Shown piece by piece: positions 35,525 to 44,856 of a DNA stretch of 64,000 bases (positions within the stretch are counted from its first letter, which is position 1; each line of letters begins with the position of its first letter). The notes below the pieces were generated by a model. The model worked only from the letters and a program-made list of their open reading frames with translations. It had not been told where the DNA came from and ran no database searches. The stretch is taken from contig JBCDLX010000021.1 of assembly GCA_038744785.1 (NCBI GenBank), positions 19,819 through 83,818 on the forward strand, in the 5' to 3' direction. The position numbers were made by a program, and so were the translations under genes. The DNA comes from Ovoidimarina sp038744785. GTDB lineage: Bacteria > Pseudomonadota > Alphaproteobacteria > Rhodobacterales > Rhodobacteraceae.

Positions 35525-36350
35525 TCCGAAGGGCAAATCCCATGGCCGCCTGTCGATTGCGGCGACGGCGAAGCCGCGGGCGCTAATGACCGACAAGCCG
35601 CACCTAAAAGAGGCGTGGGAAGCACGGGTGATTACGCTTTTCCCCGAGGCATTCCCCGGCACGCTCGGCCTGTCGTTGACCGGCAAGGCCCTGCAAGAGG
35701 GGCGTTGGCGGCTTGGAACCGTTGACCTGCGCCAGTTCGGCGAGGGCCGACATCGAAACGTCGATGACACGCCCGCGGGCGGCGGGGCCGGTATGGTCCT
35801 GCGCCCCGATATTCTGGGCCGCGCGATCGACCACACGATGCGCGGCGCGCCGAAGGACCGGGGACGCTGGCCGCTGATCTATCTATCACCACGCGGGGCA
35901 CCTTTCACGCAGGCGCGCGCGCGCGCGTTGTCAGACGCCGATGGCGTGACCTTGATCTGCGGCCGGTTTGAGGGCGTGGACGAGCGGGTGATCGAGCACT
36001 ACGGGATCGAGGAAATCTCTGTCGGAGACTATGTGCTGACCGGCGGAGAAATCGCGGCACACATCTTGATCGACGCAACAGTCCGTCTTATACCCCGCGT
36101 GCTTGGGAATCAGGCATCGGTCGAGGAGGAATCTTTCTCGGCTTTTTTGCTTGAGCACCCTCAATATACGAAACCCGCGCTTTGGGAAGGCCGCGAGGTT
36201 CCGGACATTCTCCTGTCCGGTCACCACGCGAAGATCGCCGACTGGAGACGGGAGATGGCCGAAAGGCTGACAAAGGAACGCCGCCCTGACCTCTGGCGGG
36301 CTTATCTTGAGGACCAAGGTAAGGACCCGGATGGAGACCAAGAGCTCTGA
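35517..36350 (+). CDS. trmD: tRNA (guanine37-N1)-methyltransferase
   Basis: Methylates G37 of tRNAs reading CNN and GGG codons to prevent frameshifting. In 277 residues it has the SPOUT-type trefoil-knot segment ICGRFEGVDERVIEHYG, then EISVGDYVLTGGEIAAHILI, and the C-terminal helical domain (SGHHAKIADWRRE). The ATG at 35517 overlaps rimM. About 35 residues precede the usual ARVITLFPEAFPG start of the enzyme, so the ATG at 35586 is an alternative start. Confidence 0.95.
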   Translation: MTDPKGKSHGRLSIAATAKPRALMTDKPHLKEAWEARVITLFPEAFPGTLGLSLTGKALQEGRWRLGTVDLRQFGEGRHRNVDDTPAGGGAGMVLRPDILGRAIDHTMRGAPKDRGRWPLIYLSPRGAPFTQARARALSDADGVTLICGRFEGVDERVIEHYGIEEISVGDYVLTGGEIAAHILIDATVRLIPRVLGNQASVEEESFSAFLLEHPQYTKPALWEGREVPDILLSGHHAKIADWRREMAERLTKERRPDLWRAYLEDQGKDPDGDQEL

Positions 36351-36401
36351 GGGCGCGATCACTCCGCGGGCGAAACTGCGGGCTAGATAGGAGACGGTCC
36401 C

Positions 36402-36785
36402 ATGGACCTGATTGCACAACTCGAAGCCGAGCAAGTGGCCGCGCTCGGTAAGGACATTCCGGATTTCAAAGCCGGTGACACTGTCCGCGTCGGCTACAAG
36501 GTTACGGAAGGCACGCGTACGCGTGTCCAGAACTACGAAGGCGTCTGCATCAGCCGTAAAAACGGCGACGGTATCGCCGGGTCGTTTACTGTCCGAAAGA
36601 TTTCCTTCGGCGAGGGCGTGGAACGGGTTTTCCCGCTGCATTCGACGAATATCGATTCGATCACCGTGATCCGCCGCGGGCGCGTCCGCCGCGCGAAGCT
36701 GTACTATCTGCGCACCCGGCGCGGCAAGTCGGCTCGGATCGCGGAAGATACTCACTATAAGCCCAAATCGGGCGCCAACGCGTAA
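36402..36785 (+). CDS. rplS: 50S ribosomal protein L19
   Basis: A 127-residue L19 with FKAGDTVRVGYKVTEGTRTR, QNYEGVCISRKNGDG, and RRGRVRRAKLYYLRTRRGKS. A short C-terminal extension follows the conserved core. It follows trmD by 51 bases, with TAGGAGACG as ribosome-binding site. Confidence 0.97.
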   Translation: MDLIAQLEAEQVAALGKDIPDFKAGDTVRVGYKVTEGTRTRVQNYEGVCISRKNGDGIAGSFTVRKISFGEGVERVFPLHSTNIDSITVIRRGRVRRAKLYYLRTRRGKSARIAEDTHYKPKSGANA

Positions 36786-36796
36786 GGGGACCGGAC

Positions 36797-37018
36797 ATGA
36801 AAAAAGACATCCATCCCGACTACCACTTGATCGACGTTAAGATGACCAACGGCGACGTGGTTCAGATGAAATCCACGTGGGGCGCCGAAGGCGACACCCT
36901 TGCGTTGGACGTTGACCCGACCGTGCACCCGGCCTGGACCGGCGGCGGCACCCGCCTGATGGACACTGGCGGACGCGTGTCGAAGTTCAAGAAAAAATAC
37001 GAAGGCTTGGGGTTCTAG
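36797..37018 (+). CDS. rpmE: 50S ribosomal protein L31, zinc-free form
   Basis: A 73-residue L31 (MKKDIHPDYHLIDVKMTNGD, then HPAWTGGGTRLMDTGGRVSKF). The zinc-binding cysteines of the C+ type are absent, so this is a C-minus version of the A-type sequence common in alphaproteobacteria. It is the last gene of the run and is followed by a terminator. Confidence 0.96.
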   Translation: MKKDIHPDYHLIDVKMTNGDVVQMKSTWGAEGDTLALDVDPTVHPAWTGGGTRLMDTGGRVSKFKKKYEGLGF

Positions 37019-37043
37019 GGCCTCAACCTTTCGCGACGACATG

Positions 37044-37072
37044 CGCCGTCCCATTTGGGGCGGCGTTTTTTT
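37044..37072 (+). terminator. Intrinsic terminator after rpmE
   Basis: The stem CGCCGTCCC/GGGGCGGCG (one G-T pair) with an ATTT loop is followed by seven T residues. It ends the ffh-rpmE gene run. Confidence 0.92.
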
Positions 37073-37505
37073 GTGTTTGGCGTAAAGGTCCTTGTTTGGA
37101 TGTGAGATACAGCTCCCGGACCGCCCAACGTGACGTTGCAGGGAAAGTTTGTACCAAACTCAAGGCGCAAGTTTTTGTGCTTTGCATCAGCGTCTACTCT
37201 TCTGACAGAAGCTACGTGGATGCCAACACCAGAGGCGGCTTTAACAAGGATTTTTCTGAGGTGATTTGTCATTGTTTCTTTTTGCGGGTCGGTTGGTGCC
37301 AAAGAAGGACCATCTTGGACGGGGGTGCCAAAAGCAAAGATTGGATACGCCGTGGCAAGTTGGCGCTTCTACTGCGATACGGATGTTTGTCCGGCCGACC
37401 GCTGTCGGCACCGCCACTCCCGGACTTCCCTTAGCGTCCTCCACCACATATAGTGCCCTAAACATCTCGCGGCACAGCGAGAGAGACGGGCAAAAGGGCA
37501 GTCCA
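37073..37505. other. 433-base intergenic region upstream of mipZ
   Basis: No convincing gene. A 112-codon frame (37096-37434) has no recognisable sequence and unusual composition. A perfect short inverted repeat AGTTTG-TAC-CAAACT lies at 37146-37160 and may be a protein-binding site. The region must hold the mipZ promoter, but no clear -35/-10 pair was found. Confidence 0.5.
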
Positions 37506-38318
37506 ATGGCGCACATCGTCGTCGTCGGCAATGAAAAGGGCGGGTCCGGAAAATCGACCACGTCAATGCATGTCGCAACCTCGCTTGTGCGCATGGGCCA
37601 CAAGGTCGGCACACTCGATCTGGACCTTCGTCAGAAAAGCCTGGCGCGGTACATCGAAAACCGGCGTGCCTTCAATGACAGGCACGGGGCATCTCTCCCG
37701 TGCCCCGACTATCGCGATTTACCGGAAGTGGCACCAGCCAGCCTTGGACCGGGCGAGAACGCGAACGACCGCCGGCTTAGCCAAGCTGTCGTTGGCATGG
37801 AGGAGACGTGTGACTTTATTCTGATCGACTGCCCCGGGTCACACACGCGGCTGAGCCAGGTGGCTCATTCGCTGGCCGATACGCTTGTGACACCACTGAA
37901 CGACAGCTTCGTCGACTTCGATCTGTTGGCCCGTGCCGATCCCGAAACCAACAAGATTCTGGGTCCCTCGGTTTATTCCGAAATGGTTTGGAATGCGCGC
38001 CAGCTCCGGGCGCAGGCCGGGCTTGACCCGATTGACTGGGTGGTGGTGCGAAACCGTCTGGGTGCGCAAGCCATGCACAACAAACGGAAGATGGGAGAGG
38101 CGCTTGGTGATCTTGGCCGTCGGATCGGGTTCCGTGTCACCGCTGGGTTCAGCGAACGCGTTATCTTTCGTGAATTGTTCCCGCGCGGGCTTACGCTTCT
38201 GGATTTGCGCGATATCGGCGTGAAAGGGCAGATGAACATCTCGAACATCGCCGCGCGCCAGGAATTGCGCGACCTGGTCAGAGAGCTTCGTCTTCCCGGG
38301 GTAACAGTCGATTTCTAA
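37506..38318 (+). CDS. mipZ: MipZ-type division-plane positioning ATPase (ParA superfamily)
   Basis: Inhibits FtsZ assembly near chromosome origins and so places the division plane at mid-cell, as in Caulobacter. The 270-residue protein opens with IVVVGNEKGGSGKSTTSMHV (deviant Walker A with signature Lys), followed by KVGTLDLDLRQKSLARYIEN and ILIDCPGSH. The DLDLRQ segment after the P-loop is characteristic of MipZ rather than ParA. The ATG at 37506 is chosen; the open frame upstream lacks similarity. Its 3' end overlaps the convergent gene by 41 bases. Confidence 0.9.
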   Translation: MAHIVVVGNEKGGSGKSTTSMHVATSLVRMGHKVGTLDLDLRQKSLARYIENRRAFNDRHGASLPCPDYRDLPEVAPASLGPGENANDRRLSQAVVGMEETCDFILIDCPGSHTRLSQVAHSLADTLVTPLNDSFVDFDLLARADPETNKILGPSVYSEMVWNARQLRAQAGLDPIDWVVVRNRLGAQAMHNKRKMGEALGDLGRRIGFRVTAGFSERVIFRELFPRGLTLLDLRDIGVKGQMNISNIAARQELRDLVRELRLPGVTVDF

Positions 38319-39324
38319 GCGCCCGGCCGCAGAAAATTGTGAGCGCGCCCAGCAAGCGGACTCCGCGCCACACCACCCGCAAAAGCGCCGCCCCCCAGTA
38401 AAAAAACCAGTTTGGTTCTTCTGGAGCGCGCGCCGCTGCCGCCTCAACGATTTCGCGCTGGGACGGGATCGGTGCGAACTTTGGATGGGCCGCATGGGCT
38501 TCAAGATCCATCTCGCCCATGTCGGAGTACTCTTCATCGTATTCCATGGGCGCACTGACTTGCGGCTCTCGACGCATCGCCGTCACGATACCGATCAACA
38601 CAAGCACCAGCGCGAGCACCGCGGGAATGAGGAAGGTCTGACTGTTCGGAATGGCCGCCAAGGCGACAGCCCGGCCATCAGAGAATGGCTGGATCGCCAA
38701 ATACCCGCCCGCCAGCATCGTTCCGTCTGCAGTGAAGGCCCCCGCCGCCATCAAGCCAAGATCGGCCGGTTTGACGACCCAACCGTTCAAGGCCACAACG
38801 GTCCCGTTCAGACCTGCGCCAAAAGTGCTGCGGGCTAAGACCGCTGGATCTTCAGGTGCAGCGCCACCTGCTTCAAGCGGATGGAAGAGAAGCCCGATCG
38901 CGGCGGGACGTGCCGCAGCTCCATCACCGGTGCGGCGCGCCACTTGGGCGGTCAACGCCGTCTTGGATCCGTCGGATTGTGCGTCAATCAGTGCCTGCCC
39001 CACTTCGCTTAAGGGAAAGAGCGGCGCCACAAGGGCCCGGCGCACGGGATCGGCGCCCGGCACGGACAGAACAAATGTCTGATCGAAACCCGCCTCGGCA
39101 TGAACCAGCAGTTCGTCGGTTGGGCCGGTGTGTAGGGAGGCGCTGAAATCCTGCAATGCAACAGCGGCCGGGGGGTCCTGTCGCAATGCAAGATCCCGAT
39201 CCGCACGGTCATGGTATTGGACGTATCCCAGGAAAAGGGCGATTGCGCCCAGCACCACAGCCGCTGCGAACAGCTTGCGGGGGTCTGGCAACCGTGACCC
39301 AATACCCTTCAAAACCTGGGACAT
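38278..39324 (-). CDS. Membrane protein of unknown function
   Basis: A 348-residue protein with an N-terminal membrane segment (LFAAAVVLGAIALFLGYVQY), a large probably periplasmic domain (about 45-225), a second membrane segment (FLIPAVLALVLVLIGIVTAM) and a cytoplasmic acidic stretch. A final hydrophobic region precedes a basic C-terminus. No family is recognised. It is divergent from putA and convergent with, and overlapping, mipZ by 41 bases. Confidence 0.75.
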   Translation of the reverse strand: MSQVLKGIGSRLPDPRKLFAAAVVLGAIALFLGYVQYHDRADRDLALRQDPPAAVALQDFSASLHTGPTDELLVHAEAGFDQTFVLSVPGADPVRRALVAPLFPLSEVGQALIDAQSDGSKTALTAQVARRTGDGAAARPAAIGLLFHPLEAGGAAPEDPAVLARSTFGAGLNGTVVALNGWVVKPADLGLMAAGAFTADGTMLAGGYLAIQPFSDGRAVALAAIPNSQTFLIPAVLALVLVLIGIVTAMRREPQVSAPMEYDEEYSDMGEMDLEAHAAHPKFAPIPSQREIVEAAAARAPEEPNWFFYWGAALLRVVWRGVRLLGALTIFCGRALRNRLLPREDEAL

Positions 39325-39551
39325 TCATAAAGCTCCGACTCGATCCAGGCATACCTTGACTCGTCATGAGGGCATGAACGTGGCAAAGGCCGGGAAAGAA
39401 TGCGCAACGCGCGGGGACCTCCTTATACTTTTTTCCAATGATTTCATGGCTCAGGTGTCAAAATCGCGGCTGCCCGCAGTTGGCGATGGTTTGGCTTTCG
39501 CAGCGGCGCGATTGATCCTAAGTCTTGGGCAACCGACGGGACACTGTTTAC

Positions 39552-42500
39552 ATGACAACACTGGCCGCGATTCGTCAGCAAATACGCTTGGATCATCTAA
39601 GGGATGAAGCCGAACTTCTGTCCGACCTTGATTTCGTTTCTGAAGAGGCGCGTACCCGTGCGGCGAAACGAGCAGCGGGTCTTGTGCGCGATATCCGCGC
39701 GGACAGCGCACCGGGCCTGATGGAAGTGTTTCTGGCCGAGTACGGCCTGTCGACGGACGAGGGTATTGCGTTGATGTGTCTAGCCGAAGCGCTGCTTCGC
39801 GTGCCCGATGCCGACACGGTCGACGCACTGATCGAGGATAAAATCGCGCCGTCGCACTGGGGCGCACATCTGGGAAAATCCTCTTCTCCTCTCGTCAATG
39901 CCTCGACATGGGCGCTTCTTCTGACAGGGAAGGTTCTGCAAGACGGCACGGGCGTTGCGTCGGTTCTGAAGGACGCGGTGCGGCGGCTTGGAGAGCCGGT
40001 GATCCGCACCGCGGTCGGGCGCGCCATGCGGGAACTCGGCCAGCAGTTCGTCCTTGGACAGACAATAGAGGAGGCGCTGAAGCGCGGACGCGGCGCGGCA
40101 GAGGCGGGATATACGTTTTCGTACGACATGCTTGGCGAGGCCGCTATGACTGCGTCCGATGCCGAAAGCTACTATGCCGCATATGCCGACGCGATTGCGC
40201 AGCTTGGGCAAGAGGCGACCTCGGCAATCCGCGACAATCCCGGCATCTCGATAAAGCTATCGGCTTTGCACCCGCGCTATGAGGAGGGACAGAAAGACCG
40301 AGTCATGGCTGAACTTGTTCCTCGGGTGCTGGACCTGGCGCGCGCCGCCAAGGCGGGCGGGCTTGGTCTGAACATTGATGCCGAAGAGGCCGACCGGCTC
40401 GATATTTCGCTCGACGTGATCGAGGCGGTTCTCTGCCATCCTAGCCTTGCGGATTGGGACGGATTCGGGATTGTCGTACAGGCCTACGGCAAACGCGCGG
40501 GCGGCGTCATTGACTGGTTCTATGCGCTCGCCTCAGAGCTTGACCGCCGCGTGATGCTGCGTCTGGTGAAAGGCGCCTATTGGGATACCGAGATCAAGCG
40601 CGCTCAAGTCGACGGGCTTCAGGGTTTCCCGGTCTGGACCCGCAAGGCGGCCACTGATGTGGCCTACTTGTCACTGGCAGAACGACTTTTCGGGCTGACC
40701 GACCGGATCTATCCGCAGTTTGCAACGCATAACGCCCATTCCGTCGCAGCGATCCTTGAACTAGGGGCCGACCCCTCCTGCTATGAGTTTCAGCGCCTTC
40801 ATGGCATGGGCGCCGCGCTTCATGACCGCGTTATGGCGGCCGAGGGCACCCGCTGCCGGATCTACGCGCCCGTGGGTGCCCACCGCGATCTTCTGGCGTA
40901 TTTGGTGCGTCGACTTCTTGAGAACGGCGCAAACAGCTCTTTTGTGCACCAGATTTTGGACGCCGAGGTTCCGCCCGAGGTGGTTGCAGCCGATCCACAT
41001 CTGGCGCTTGGACACGCGGCACCCGTGGTGGCGAAACCAGAGGCTCTTTACGCGCCCGAACGAGTGAACTCGCACGGTTGGAACCTGCACGATCGGAGTG
41101 ATCTGGCCGAGATCGAAACCGCACGCGCGCCGTTCTTGGAAAGTCACTGGGCTGCGGGACCGATGCTGGACGGGCCGGTTGAAAAGACGTCCGGGGTCGC
41201 GGTGCGCCATCCAGCAAATCCAGACCAGGTCATCGGCGAGGTGCATGACGCCACACAAACAGACATCGAGACGGCGCTCGCCGCTGCGCGGGTCTGGGAC
41301 GCCGGGCCCGAGGAGCGGGCAGAGATCCTGACGAAGGCCTCGGATCTTTACGAGGCGCAGTTCGGCGAACTTTTTGCGATCCTTGCGCGCGAAGCAGGCA
41401 AAACCCCCGCCGATGCGATTGCGGAACTGCGGGAAGCCGTTGATTTTCTGCGGTATTACGCAGCGCGCGGGCGCGAGATCGAGGCGCCGCCGCGTGGCAT
41501 TGTGGCCTGCATCAGCCCCTGGAACTTTCCGCTTGCGATCTTCACCGGCCAGATCGCGGCAGCACTTGCCGCCGGGAACGGGGTGATCGCGAAACCTGCA
41601 GAGGCAACCATCCTGACAGCGGCGCTGGCGACAGGGTTGATGCATAAAGCTGGCGTGCCGACATATGCGTTACAGCTTTTGCCTGGTGCCGGTGCCACAG
41701 TCGGTGCGCGGCTAAGCTCGGATGAACGCATCGCGCAGGTCTGCTTCACAGGCTCGACCACGACGGCGCATGCCATCAACCGGTCAATGGCCGAAACGCT
41801 GGATCCGACTGCACCGCTGATCGCGGAAACAGGCGGCCTGAATGCGATGGTTGTCGATTCGACAGCGCTTCCCGAACAGGCCGTGCGCGACATTGTTGCG
41901 TCGGCCTTTCAAAGCGCGGGGCAGCGCTGTTCGGCACTTCGTCTGCTCTATGTGCAAGAGGACATCGCCGATAATCTGACGAAGATGCTTTCAGGTGCTA
42001 TGGACGAGTTGCGTTTGGGTGATCCTTGGGACGCCGCAACCGATGTCGGGCCGGTGATAGACGCCGGTGCCAAAGCAAGCATCGATGCTCATATCGCGAA
42101 AGCGCAGGCAGAAGGGCGCGTTCTGAAGCAACTCATGCCCCCGGAAGGAAATGGTCATTTCGTGGGTCCGGCGATCATCCGCTTGCCCGGGATTGCTGCG
42201 CTGGAGCGGGAAGTCTTCGGCCCGGTCTTGCATCTGGCGACATATAAGGCCGCCGATTTGGGCCGTGTGATCCAAGACATCAACGACCGCGGCTTTGGCC
42301 TGACCTTCGGGGTTCACAGTCGGATCGACGACCGGGTGGACTTGCTTGTCCAATCGGTGAAGACCGGGAACCTCTACGTGAACCGTAACCAGATCGGCGC
42401 CATCGTCGGCTCGCAACCCTTTGGTGGCGAGGGCCTTTCGGGAACCGGTCCCAAAGCAGGAGGACCAGCCTATGTCGCCCGCTTCACCCGGCCCGGGCGG

Positions 42501-43010
42501 GTGCGGGCAACACCTGCGAACGCGGATCCGGTTGACCCCACAGAGGTGCAAGCGGTGATCGACGCCGCGGGTCGCCCGGCGGATATTGCGCTGTCCACCG
42601 TTTCGCTTCCGGGACCCACCGGAGAATCTAACCGTCTTTCGACGCATCCGCGTGGCGTGATCTTATGTCTTGGACCCACGCCAGCGTTTGCGTCCAGACA
42701 GGCGCGGCTTGCCCGCGGCGCAGGGTGCATCGCAATCGAGGTTGCCCCGGGCGCATCGGGTCGGCGCAGCGTCGATGGTCATTTGGAACGGTCCGCCCTG
42801 ACGAAGCTTTCGGGTATCGATGCGGTCGCACTTTGGAGTACGGAAGACGATTTGCGCGCCGCCCGCCGTGCCCTTGCCGCGCGCGATGGCCCCATCGTTC
42901 CGCTCTTGGCCGAAGACGATCTGGAAGACCGCTGCATTCTGGAACGCCACGTCTGCGTGGACACAACTGCAGCGGGCGGAAACGCCCAGCTTCTGGCAGA
43001 GGCCGGGTAA
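39552..43010 (+). CDS. putA: Bifunctional proline dehydrogenase / L-glutamate-gamma-semialdehyde dehydrogenase
   Basis: Oxidises proline to glutamate in two steps. The 1152-residue protein has an FAD-dependent proline dehydrogenase barrel (about 170-480; SIKLSALHPRYE, RLVKGAYWDTEIKRAQ, FATHNAHSVAAI), then an aldehyde dehydrogenase domain (about 550-985) with the catalytic Cys in SAGQRCSALR and LIAETGGLNAM. A C-terminal region of about 165 residues follows, as in long PutAs. The ribbon-helix-helix DNA-binding domain of E. coli PutA is missing, so it does not autoregulate that way. It is convergent with the catabolic operon next door. Confidence 0.96.
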   Translation: MTTLAAIRQQIRLDHLRDEAELLSDLDFVSEEARTRAAKRAAGLVRDIRADSAPGLMEVFLAEYGLSTDEGIALMCLAEALLRVPDADTVDALIEDKIAPSHWGAHLGKSSSPLVNASTWALLLTGKVLQDGTGVASVLKDAVRRLGEPVIRTAVGRAMRELGQQFVLGQTIEEALKRGRGAAEAGYTFSYDMLGEAAMTASDAESYYAAYADAIAQLGQEATSAIRDNPGISIKLSALHPRYEEGQKDRVMAELVPRVLDLARAAKAGGLGLNIDAEEADRLDISLDVIEAVLCHPSLADWDGFGIVVQAYGKRAGGVIDWFYALASELDRRVMLRLVKGAYWDTEIKRAQVDGLQGFPVWTRKAATDVAYLSLAERLFGLTDRIYPQFATHNAHSVAAILELGADPSCYEFQRLHGMGAALHDRVMAAEGTRCRIYAPVGAHRDLLAYLVRRLLENGANSSFVHQILDAEVPPEVVAADPHLALGHAAPVVAKPEALYAPERVNSHGWNLHDRSDLAEIETARAPFLESHWAAGPMLDGPVEKTSGVAVRHPANPDQVIGEVHDATQTDIETALAAARVWDAGPEERAEILTKASDLYEAQFGELFAILAREAGKTPADAIAELREAVDFLRYYAARGREIEAPPRGIVACISPWNFPLAIFTGQIAAALAAGNGVIAKPAEATILTAALATGLMHKAGVPTYALQLLPGAGATVGARLSSDERIAQVCFTGSTTTAHAINRSMAETLDPTAPLIAETGGLNAMVVDSTALPEQAVRDIVASAFQSAGQRCSALRLLYVQEDIADNLTKMLSGAMDELRLGDPWDAATDVGPVIDAGAKASIDAHIAKAQAEGRVLKQLMPPEGNGHFVGPAIIRLPGIAALEREVFGPVLHLATYKAADLGRVIQDINDRGFGLTFGVHSRIDDRVDLLVQSVKTGNLYVNRNQIGAIVGSQPFGGEGLSGTGPKAGGPAYVARFTRPGRVRATPANADPVDPTEVQAVIDAAGRPADIALSTVSLPGPTGESNRLSTHPRGVILCLGPTPAFASRQARLARGAGCIAIEVAPGASGRRSVDGHLERSALTKLSGIDAVALWSTEDDLRAARRALAARDGPIVPLLAEDDLEDRCILERHVCVDTTAAGGNAQLLAEAG

Positions 43011-43016
43011 CCCCGC

Positions 43017-43397
43017 CTACTCGTCCAGAACCTTCTTGGCGACACGGAAGCATTCCAACGCCTGCGGCACACCGCAATAGATGCCAATAACGTGGATAAT
43101 CGCGCGGATTTCGTCTTGGCTGACCCCGTTGTTCAGCGCGCCACGGCAATGGGTCTCCCATTCGTGCATTTTGCCAAGCGCGCCAATCATGGCGAGGTTC
43201 ATCATTGATCGGGTCTTGGGGTCGATGACATCGTCGCCCCATCCAAATCCCCAGCACCAGGCAGTCATCGCCTCTTGAAAGGGCCGGGTGAAATCGCCTG
43301 CCTTGGCAAGATTGGCGTCCACATAATCGCGCCCGAGCGTATTGCGGCGCTGTTCCAGACCCTTCAGAAACAGATCTTCGTCAAAGGTGTCCGCCAT
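43017..43397 (-). CDS. Carboxymuconolactone decarboxylase-family protein
   Basis: A 126-residue all-helical CMD protein (LTxxEIRAIIHVIGIYCGVP-type C-terminus; here SQDEIRAIIHVIGIYCGVPQ). The ring-opening or AhpD-like role cannot be told from sequence: the redox CxxC of AhpD is absent and only one Cys lies in ETHCRGALNNG. It is the last gene of the minus-strand operon, four bases after the aldehyde dehydrogenase, and may act on a lactone or keto-acid intermediate (inference). Confidence 0.85.
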   Translation of the reverse strand: MADTFDEDLFLKGLEQRRNTLGRDYVDANLAKAGDFTRPFQEAMTAWCWGFGWGDDVIDPKTRSMMNLAMIGALGKMHEWETHCRGALNNGVSQDEIRAIIHVIGIYCGVPQALECFRVAKKVLDE

Positions 43398-43401
43398 TTG
43401 C

Positions 43402-44856
43402 CTAGCTCCTCAACCTGATCGCGACGTTTTTCGTCTGCACATAGTTCCACAGCGCCTCGCGCCCCTTTTCGCGCCCGTAGCCCGATTTTCCATAGCCGCC
43501 AAAAGGGGTTTCGACCCCGCCTGCATACCATTCGTTGACAAAGACCTGACCGGCCCGGATGTCCCGCGCGGCCCGCGTTGCACGGTCGAGATCGCGGGTA
43601 AAGACACCGCCAACAAGACCGTAATCGGTTGAGTTCGCAATCCCGATCGCCTCAGCATCGTCGCGGAAAGAAAGCACTGAAAGAACGGGACCGAACACTT
43701 CCTCACGCGCGATGGTCATGTCGGGGGTCAATCCGGTTAATACGGTCGGCTCGTAGAATGCCCCGGGCCGGTTCAATGCGTGGCCGCCCGCAGCTACCTT
43801 GGCTCCGGTCGCGACGGCGTCCGACACCATCCCTGCCGCCCGGTCGCGCTGGGCTTCGGACACCATCGCCCCCATGTTCGCACCATAGTCCGGCCAGTCG
43901 CCGCCCGGGCCGACCGAAAGCGAGCGGGCAACGTTCGCGGCACGCTCCACAAGTTCATCCTGTCGGCTTTCATGAACAATAACCCGGGACATCGCCGAAC
44001 AGACCTGGCCCGCATTGAACCAGATGCCCCAGCGCAGATCGTTCTCGAACGCCTCCAGATCGGCATCGTCATGCACGATCGCGGCCGATTTGCCGCCCAG
44101 TTCCAGGACACAAGGGACAACATTCCGTGCAGCCGCCGTAGCAATGGCGATGCCGGTGGGCACCGAGCCGGTAAAAACAATCTGGTTGACGCCCCGATGA
44201 CCCGACAGGGCTGCACCCGCCTCGTGGCCCAACCCGCAAAGGATGTTCACGGCCCCGCGCGGCAGGCCGACGGACTCGGCCGCGCGGGCAAACCATGCGT
44301 TCGTCAAGGGCGTCAGCTCCGGGGTCTTGACGACACAGGCGTTGCCAGTGGCCAAAGCCGCCGACAAGGAGCGGGCCGTCATTTCAACAGGATAATTCCA
44401 AGGAATGATCTGAGCCGAGACGCCGAAAGGTTCATACACAGTGAAGTCCATGTAGTCGGCCCCAAGCGGGATCGACCGGCCTTCGACCGTTTCGGCTTGA
44501 TTGCCGTAGTATTCAAAATACCGCGCGGCACCTTCGACCTCAATTCTGGCTTCCCACAGGGGCTTGCCTTGTTCTGCGGTCAAGATCGCCGCGATCTCTT
44601 CGACATGGTCCATAAGGTAGCGGCCCATCGCCTGCACCATCCGCCCGCGTTCGACAGGGCGCAGCGATGAAAGATCGCCTGAACTATGCACCTTCTGCGC
44701 CGCTGCAACCGCGCGATCGACATCCGCCGAATCCGCCAACGCATGCTCGGCAATCGCAGCGCCTGTCGCAGGATCAACCACCGTTATTTTGCCGGCGCCA
44801 CCATCGACCCATTGGCCGTCTATGTAGTTCATCCAGTAAGGCTTTATGTCAGGCAT
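43402..44856 (-). CDS. NAD(P)-dependent aldehyde dehydrogenase, betaine-aldehyde type
   Basis: A 484-residue class-I-like aldehyde dehydrogenase. Catalytic Cys286 lies in FNAGQVCSAMSRV and the general base Glu252 in LELGGKS. The substrate-side sequence (IPWNYPVEMTARSLSAALA, TPFGGYGKSGYGREKG) is close to betaine-aldehyde or gamma-aminobutyraldehyde dehydrogenases. Its eight-base overlap with the sulfotransferase-like gene places it in the Rieske operon, where it could oxidise an aldehyde made by oxidative N-dealkylation or ring opening. Confidence 0.93.
   Translation of the reverse strand: MPDIKPYWMNYIDGQWVDGGAGKITVVDPATGAAIAEHALADSADVDRAVAAAQKVHSSGDLSSLRPVERGRMVQAMGRYLMDHVEEIAAILTAEQGKPLWEARIEVEGAARYFEYYGNQAETVEGRSIPLGADYMDFTVYEPFGVSAQIIPWNYPVEMTARSLSAALATGNACVVKTPELTPLTNAWFARAAESVGLPRGAVNILCGLGHEAGAALSGHRGVNQIVFTGSVPTGIAIATAAARNVVPCVLELGGKSAAIVHDDADLEAFENDLRWGIWFNAGQVCSAMSRVIVHESRQDELVERAANVARSLSVGPGGDWPDYGANMGAMVSEAQRDRAAGMVSDAVATGAKVAAGGHALNRPGAFYEPTVLTGLTPDMTIAREEVFGPVLSVLSFRDDAEAIGIANSTDYGLVGGVFTRDLDRATRAARDIRAGQVFVNEWYAGGVETPFGGYGKSGYGREKGREALWNYVQTKNVAIRLRS

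Noticed and set aside
37096..37434. 112-codon frame upstream of mipZ
   Set aside because: No start signal, no family similarity and a composition unlike neighbouring genes.
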